A stretch of DNA of 64,000 bases, from NCBI GenBank assembly GCA_019751815.1, contig JAIEMW010000001.1, positions 1 to 64,000 of the forward strand, read 5' to 3'. Every line of letters starts with the position of its first letter. The first letter of the stretch is position 1. Source of the DNA: Cyanobacteriota bacterium (GTDB lineage: Bacteria > Cyanobacteriota > Vampirovibrionia > Vampirovibrionales > Vampirovibrionaceae). The translations under genes and the position numbers were made by a program. Shown here one piece after another: positions 60,026-64,000 of the stretch. Under the pieces are notes generated by a model. That model ran no database searches. It worked only from the letters and a program-made list of their open reading frames with translations, and had not been told where the DNA came from.

Positions 60026-60894
60026 GCTACTTTCTCTACTCTATAACGACAGGATCATACTGGAAATATGCTATACTGTCTGTAGATTTTATTAAGTCAT
60101 TTTTTACTGTTTTAGCAGGGGCTTGGCTTGTTATTGAGTTAGCCAATTGTAGTCATTGGGTGGATAAAGAGCATTTGCGGGTCGAGGTGGTTCTAGGTAT
60201 TGCTTTTTTCATTGTAGTGCTTAACCGGATACCTATTAATAAAATATGTTATAAAGTGCCAGGGAAAGATCTAAGATTTGAAGTTCGTATCGGCGATATG
60301 TTTGAAATTCCTGGCCAAAAAATTATAAGTACAAACACTACGTTTGATACTGAGGATGAGATTATTGCTAAAAATAGTTTACAGGGCCAGTTTACCGAAA
60401 AATATTATTCAAAAAATATTGGAGACCTCGATAAGGCTCTAGAAACAGCTCTTTCAAAAGAAGAATATAATCTATTGTCTACTAAGAGCTATGGGAAAAC
60501 CAAAGAATACTCAATGGGAACTGTTGCAAAGTTAACTTGTGGCAATGAATATTTTTACTGGGTGGCAATGTCTAAATTAAATGATTCTAAAACAGCTAGT
60601 TCAGACGTTGCAACAATTAAAGAAATTCTGCCTAAATTGTGGGATTTTTTTATCAAAAAGGGAGAAGTTGATACAATAATTTCACCTTTGCTTGGTACAG
60701 GCAAAGGACGAATTAATATGACAAGAAAGAAGATGATTGAAGAAATTTTTCAGTCTTTTATTGATGCAGTAAAAAAGGAAAACCGAGTTTTTTCAAATTG
60801 CTTAATTATCGTTGTTTCTCGTAAAGATGCCATCGACCATCAAATTAATCTCTATGAAATAGAAGCCTATCTTAAACATGCTTTAGTGCATTGA
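60022..60894 (+). CDS. thsA: Two-TM macro-domain protein, type II Thoeris ThsA-like effector
   Basis: 290 residues. Two membrane helices (about 22-42, FIKSFFTVLAGAWLVIELAN, and 54-71, VVLGIAFFIVVLNRI), then a macro-type domain from 83: RIGDMFEIPGQKIISTNTTF, SMGTVAKLTCGNEYFYWVAM and ISPLLGTGKGRINMTRKKM with its glycine-rich ADP-ribose loop. This fits the DUF6430-type ThsA of type II Thoeris, in which the macro domain binds the ADP-ribose signal made by ThsB and the membrane part is thought to kill or arrest the cell. Family assignment by architecture and context; not verified by alignment. Confidence 0.85.
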   Translation: MSYFLYSITTGSYWKYAILSVDFIKSFFTVLAGAWLVIELANCSHWVDKEHLRVEVVLGIAFFIVVLNRIPINKICYKVPGKDLRFEVRIGDMFEIPGQKIISTNTTFDTEDEIIAKNSLQGQFTEKYYSKNIGDLDKALETALSKEEYNLLSTKSYGKTKEYSMGTVAKLTCGNEYFYWVAMSKLNDSKTASSDVATIKEILPKLWDFFIKKGEVDTIISPLLGTGKGRINMTRKKMIEEIFQSFIDAVKKENRVFSNCLIIVVSRKDAIDHQINLYEIEAYLKHALVH

Positions 60895-61196
60895 ATTCTA
60901 AATGCTCTTTTATATCGCTTTGATGTACTTATTTTCTAAGACTTTGTGCTTGGATAACTTCAAGGATTTCGCATAAGAGAAAATTGAATTTAAGGTAACT
61001 CAAAATTCTACACAGATATCAAAGCTGGCTCACTAGCACTTGAAGTGCATCAATTCTCTTAAAGAAAGCTGAAAATACCCATTCTGATGATCACGGAAAA
61101 TACACATGCTACTCCTTCTTAAGGAATAATGGATAACTGACTGGATAGCTCTTTCTCCGTTTGCTAGCCTGACAATATTTTACAACCAAAACTAGA
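60895..61196. other. AT-rich intergenic stretch after the defence genes
   Basis: No open frame with a start signal, no transposase remnant, and no copy of the tRNA-Ile 3' end. Composition returns to that of the chromosome after 61200. Confidence 0.5.
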
Positions 61197-61895
61197 CTAA
61201 GCCTGGGTGCCGAATAGCAGGCCGATGCCGGCGGTGATGCCCATCGCAATAGCCCCCCAGAAAGTCACCCGGACGGCCGCTTTCAGCATATTTGCTTCGC
61301 CCAATTTGGCTCCAACCATCCCCAGTAACGCCAAAAATAACAGAGACGCCCCCGAAATAATGATATTGAGATGGGGTGTGGGTAAAAAGACGACTAGCGC
61401 TAGCGGTAATAATGCCCCCAGCGCAAACGCCAGAGCAGACGTGAGGGCCGCCTGAATCGGTCGGGCAACAGAAGTCTCTGAGATACCAAGCTCATCTTGT
61501 GCATGAGCCTCAAGGGCATCATGAGCCGTCAGCTGCTGAGCCACTTGAAGGGCCAACGCTTTATCCAATCCCCGTTTTTCATAGATAACCGCCAGTTCTT
61601 TCAACTCTCCTGAGGGATTATGCTGTAATTCCGCTGCTTCTCGGGCAAGGTCTGCCTTCTCTGAATCGGCTTGCGAACTCACCGATACATACTCCCCCGC
61701 TGCCATTGACATGGCACCTGCGACCAGCCCGGAAATCCCTGCAATCAGGATGCTTTCGTGAGAACCATGAGCAGTGGAAACCCAAATAATTAGGCTGGAT
61801 GTAGATAACACTCCGTCATTGGCGCCAAGCACCGAAGCCCTGAGCCATCCTAAGCGGCTGACAACGTGCATTTCGGTATGGGACTTATGGCGCAT
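61197..61895 (-). CDS. VIT1/CCC1-family iron/manganese transporter
   Basis: 232 residues from the ATG at 61895 (AGAGGAA about 8 nt upstream); the frame is open to 61937. HVVSRLGWLRASVLGANDGV is the family start, VLSTSSLIIWVS and GAMSMAAGEYVSVSSQADSE the metal path, then a charged cytosolic helix region (about 75-150) and three more helices (ALTSALAFALGALLPLALVV). Moves Fe2+ or Mn2+ across the membrane. Confidence 0.92.
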   Translation of the reverse strand: MRHKSHTEMHVVSRLGWLRASVLGANDGVLSTSSLIIWVSTAHGSHESILIAGISGLVAGAMSMAAGEYVSVSSQADSEKADLAREAAELQHNPSGELKELAVIYEKRGLDKALALQVAQQLTAHDALEAHAQDELGISETSVARPIQAALTSALAFALGALLPLALVVFLPTPHLNIIISGASLLFLALLGMVGAKLGEANMLKAAVRVTFWGAIAMGITAGIGLLFGTQA

Positions 61896-62065
61896 GGCAT
61901 TTCCTCTTAGGGGTTTTGTAATAAGCGAACCAAACAATACATAATCATGTGCATATAAACGACTATTCGTAAAATCACAGCATGCTTTACTTTTTGGCGT
62001 CTTTAGTTGTTATTAAATGATGATTCCTGTTTCTATCTGCTGGTTCCAGCTAAGAGTAGATAACA

Positions 62066-62662
62066 ATGAAAAACCTATTTACCCCTGAAAAATTCAGCCA
62101 TGCTATTGATTGACCATCAACAAGGCACCATCAAACTCGCCAAAAATATTGACTATGATTTGCTCGTTCATAACACCCGAGCCCTTGTGAGAACTGCGGT
62201 GGAAACCCAGATGGCCCTGGTTTATCAACATCTCAGGAAGATCACTTTCAAGGTCCCTTGTTAAAAGACATCCAAGTGATTGCCGATGAAGCCTACGCTC
62301 GACGGATTAAACGCCCGGGTGTGGTTGATGCTTGGTTATACCCTGACTTCAAAAACGCCGTCCTCGCTACGGGTAAGAAAAAGTTGATTATGGCCGGGTT
62401 AACCAATGATGTGTGCATTGTATACCCCGCAATCAGTGCTGTTGAAGACGGGTTTGAAGTACAAGTCGTCGTTGACGCGGGCGGTTCTCCGTCTCAAGTG
62501 GCTGATGAAACCGCTATCCGAAGAATGGAAAAAGCCGGGGTTGTCATCACCTCCACCAATCAAGTCATGGCAGAACTCGCGACAGATTGGGCCTCACCCA
62601 AGGGCGCGGCGATTCAAAAAATTATGTACGAAGAAAGCTTAAAACCTTTGGTTGAAGCATAG
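62066..62662 (+). pseudogene. Isochorismatase-like (YcaC-type) hydrolase broken by two frameshifts
   Basis: The N-terminal frame MKNLFTPEKF is shifted near 62100; the next frame gives MLLIDHQQGTIKLAKNIDYD to about 62222; a second shift leads to STSQEDHFQGPLLKDIQVIA and on to LIMAGLTNDVCIVYPAISAV, VDAGGSPSQVADETAIRRME and the end at 62662. Together they make a full-length YcaC-like enzyme with the catalytic Asp and Cys still present. An intact frame from 62258 gives only the C-terminal 134 residues. Either a recent pseudogene or sequencing errors. Confidence 0.85.
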
Positions 62663-62767
62663 TCTTCGTGATATAAGCAAAGACGTTGTTGCAGGAAATG
62701 CGTCTTAACTCGCATTTCCTGTTTTAGTTTCATTCAGTCGAAGATACTTTCATAAGGAGTTTCCCTC

Positions 62768-63349
62768 ATGGCCAAGGTTTCCATTGTTTACCATAGCGGC
62801 TACGGTCACACCAAAAAGCTGGCAGAAGCCGTACTCGAGGGGGCCGCATCTGTTCCAAACACAACCGCAACACTGATTGCTGTCCAGGATTTAGCCGAAC
62901 ATTGGGAGACGCTGAACCAATCTGACGCCATTATTATGGGTGCACCCACCTATATGGGAAGTTTGTCTGCCCCTTTCAAGCAGTTTATGGACGATTCTTC
63001 CAAAATCTGGATGGCGCAAAAATGGAAGGATAAAGTGGCCGCCGGCTTCACCAATTCGGGTAGTCCGAGTGGGGATAAACTCACATCGTTGATTCAACTC
63101 GCCGTGTTTGCGGCCCAGCACAGTATGATTTGGGTAGGCTTGGATGTTATGCCCGGCAACAATACCAGTACTTCCACTGCAGAAGGATTGAACCGCCTGG
63201 GAAGCACTCTGGGTATGATGAGCCAATCCAATGTGGATCAACCCGCGGATTTAGCCCCCCCGCGTTCTGATCTTGAGACCGGCAAGGCCTTAGGTGCTCG
63301 GGTTGCCCAATTCGCTCACAGGCTTCAATTATCCACCGCAACGGTATAA
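62768..63349 (+). CDS. Flavodoxin-fold NAD(P)H-dependent FMN reductase
   Basis: 193 residues, AAGGAG before the ATG. KVSIVYHSGYGHTKKLAEAV is the FMN phosphate loop, DAIIMGAPTYMGSLSAPFKQ the flavin-contact loop with the WrbA-like pattern, and AAGFTNSGSPSGDKLTSLIQ follows. Probably a quinone or azo-type reductase. Its neighbour is the broken isochorismatase-like gene, both common in stress or detoxification sets. Confidence 0.88.
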   Translation: MAKVSIVYHSGYGHTKKLAEAVLEGAASVPNTTATLIAVQDLAEHWETLNQSDAIIMGAPTYMGSLSAPFKQFMDDSSKIWMAQKWKDKVAAGFTNSGSPSGDKLTSLIQLAVFAAQHSMIWVGLDVMPGNNTSTSTAEGLNRLGSTLGMMSQSNVDQPADLAPPRSDLETGKALGARVAQFAHRLQLSTATV

Positions 63350-63591
63350 ATTTAAAGGGCAATATACCTGTAGTTTAGAACCTTGCGAATAATTTTCCTC
63401 CGCGTTTGAGAGCACGGGGCAGTGCACTACGCACGGAATAAATCCAGAAAACGATCTTTGAAATCCCCCATGTGGCCTTCATGAATCACAAGCTAACGGA
63501 TTGAGGAGCGCCTACGTAACTGGTTTACTGAATAGGCTGGCATACAAACATAAACCATTGTTCCAGCGGACAAGGGCTAAAGGTCATATCC

Positions 63592-63825
63592 ATGAAAAAT
63601 AAACGATTAATCGCCATGTTGATGATTGCGCTGAGTGCATTTAATACGACTTTTCAGGCAGTTAATATGCTCGGCCAAGATATGGATGAGTATCTCGATA
63701 CTCGTGTTGCGGACGGAGGTCAAGTACCCCAGGAAATAAACACGCAAGTTACCAAATTTGTGTATTTTACTTCCCAGAATCCTTGGCCACCACCAAAACC
63801 CCGTGAATGTATTACAACGACTTAA
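63592..63825 (+). CDS. Small secreted protein
   Basis: 77 residues. Residues 1-22 look like a signal peptide (KNKRLIAMLMIALSAFNTTF); the mature part is acidic then ends TSQNPWPPPKPRECITTT. Not recognised. 36 nt separate it from a second secreted protein in the same direction. The gap 63350-63591 shows no gene. Confidence 0.6.
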   Translation: MKNKRLIAMLMIALSAFNTTFQAVNMLGQDMDEYLDTRVADGGQVPQEINTQVTKFVYFTSQNPWPPPKPRECITTT

Positions 63826-63861
63826 ACTTTTTTTAACTGTTAATACAAAGGAGTTATCCCC

Positions 63862-64000
63862 ATGAATAAAAGTACTATACAATTTCGATTAAAGTTATTT
63901 GTCTCTATTATCCTCTTTGCAGTCACACTCACGTTATCCTTGCAAGCTTTTAATACTGTTCTCGCGTTTTCAGCGTATACCATTAACCGTGATACTGCCA
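63862..64000 (+). CDS. Secreted protein, partial (N-terminus)
   Basis: AAAGGAG stands 7 nt before the ATG. The visible 46 residues begin MNKSTIQFRLKLFVSIILFA and continue with a hydrophobic signal peptide (VTLTLSLQAFNTVLAFSA), cut off by the window end. It resembles the previous small protein in layout (A-F-N-T near the signal peptide end in both), so they may be paralogues. Confidence 0.6.
   Translation, partial: MNKSTIQFRLKLFVSIILFAVTLTLSLQAFNTVLAFSAYTINRDTA

Overview
The window reads as chromosomal DNA of a non-photosynthetic bacterium with a Gram-negative type of gene set. The best hint to its lineage is the YvcK homologue at 16573-18093. It carries the two-helix N-terminal extension (a W-L-x-PGL-x-x-KRW motif, then ISGPL-x-LLLG) that I associate with cyanobacterial YvcK proteins. 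RecG has a long N-terminal extension and there is a DesC-type desaturase, both of which fit the same lineage, but there are no photosynthesis genes. I therefore favour a Vampirovibrionia/Melainabacteria-type relative of the cyanobacteria. This is an inference and needs a protein tree.

Layout. 1-4274: three tandem minus-strand paralogues with Pro/Gln/Phe/Gly repeats, a beta-roll-like centre and a C-terminal module with a GDPH-type self-cleavage motif (canonical in one copy, degenerate in the next, third cut by the window edge). 4505-8354: a methyltransferase and a spermidine operon of two SpeD-type decarboxylases, spermidine synthase and agmatinase. 8764-13161: guanine deaminase, an acidic hypothetical protein, an aminotransferase IV/PabC-like protein and a stand-alone Toprim protein. 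13337-20021: a tight plus-strand run of rimI, bioY, pxpA-like, rapZ, yvcK, panB and panC (alanine acetylation of S18, biotin uptake, envelope precursor control, pantothenate). 20034-26972: KimA-like potassium importer, methyltransferase, tRNA-Leu and an accessory patch with a pore-like hypothetical protein, MscS and a cationic Lys/Ala-rich protein. 27068-33305: mannosyltransferase-like protein, sucD, sucC, DUF1292 and a DinG-type helicase. 33440-38237: double GNAT, a true PRMT-like arginine methyltransferase, scoA/scoB and a BlaI-type regulator. 38353-45490: argS, small proteins, TPR/beta-propeller protein and recG. 45507-52723: small membrane proteins, desaturase, GNAT, zinc-ribbon protein, MBL-fold protein, MFS and CDF transporters. 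52789-58815: hypothetical proteins, a mosaic of gene remnants, methyltransferase, TPR protein and old-yellow-enzyme. 59027-60894: tRNA-Ile followed by a visibly AT-rich two-gene defence locus. 61197-64000: VIT-type transporter, a frameshifted isochorismatase-like hydrolase, a flavodoxin-fold reductase and two secreted small proteins.

The most interesting finds are these. (1) A compact type II Thoeris-like antiphage system: a TIR-like ThsB next to a two-TM plus macro-domain ThsA, just downstream of tRNA-Ile. (2) The tandem GDPH-module proteins, with one copy that has lost the motif. (3) A spermidine operon in which the second SpeD is a candidate for the missing arginine decarboxylase. (4) A bacterial protein arginine methyltransferase with intact double-E and THW loops fused to a PqqD/RRE-like N-terminal domain. 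(5) Lost key residues in RapZ (Walker A lysine) and in DinG (one Fe-S cysteine). (6) A short F-[SA] motif shared by the N-termini of several unrelated hypothetical proteins. All function calls rest on motif recognition by eye; no database search was run.
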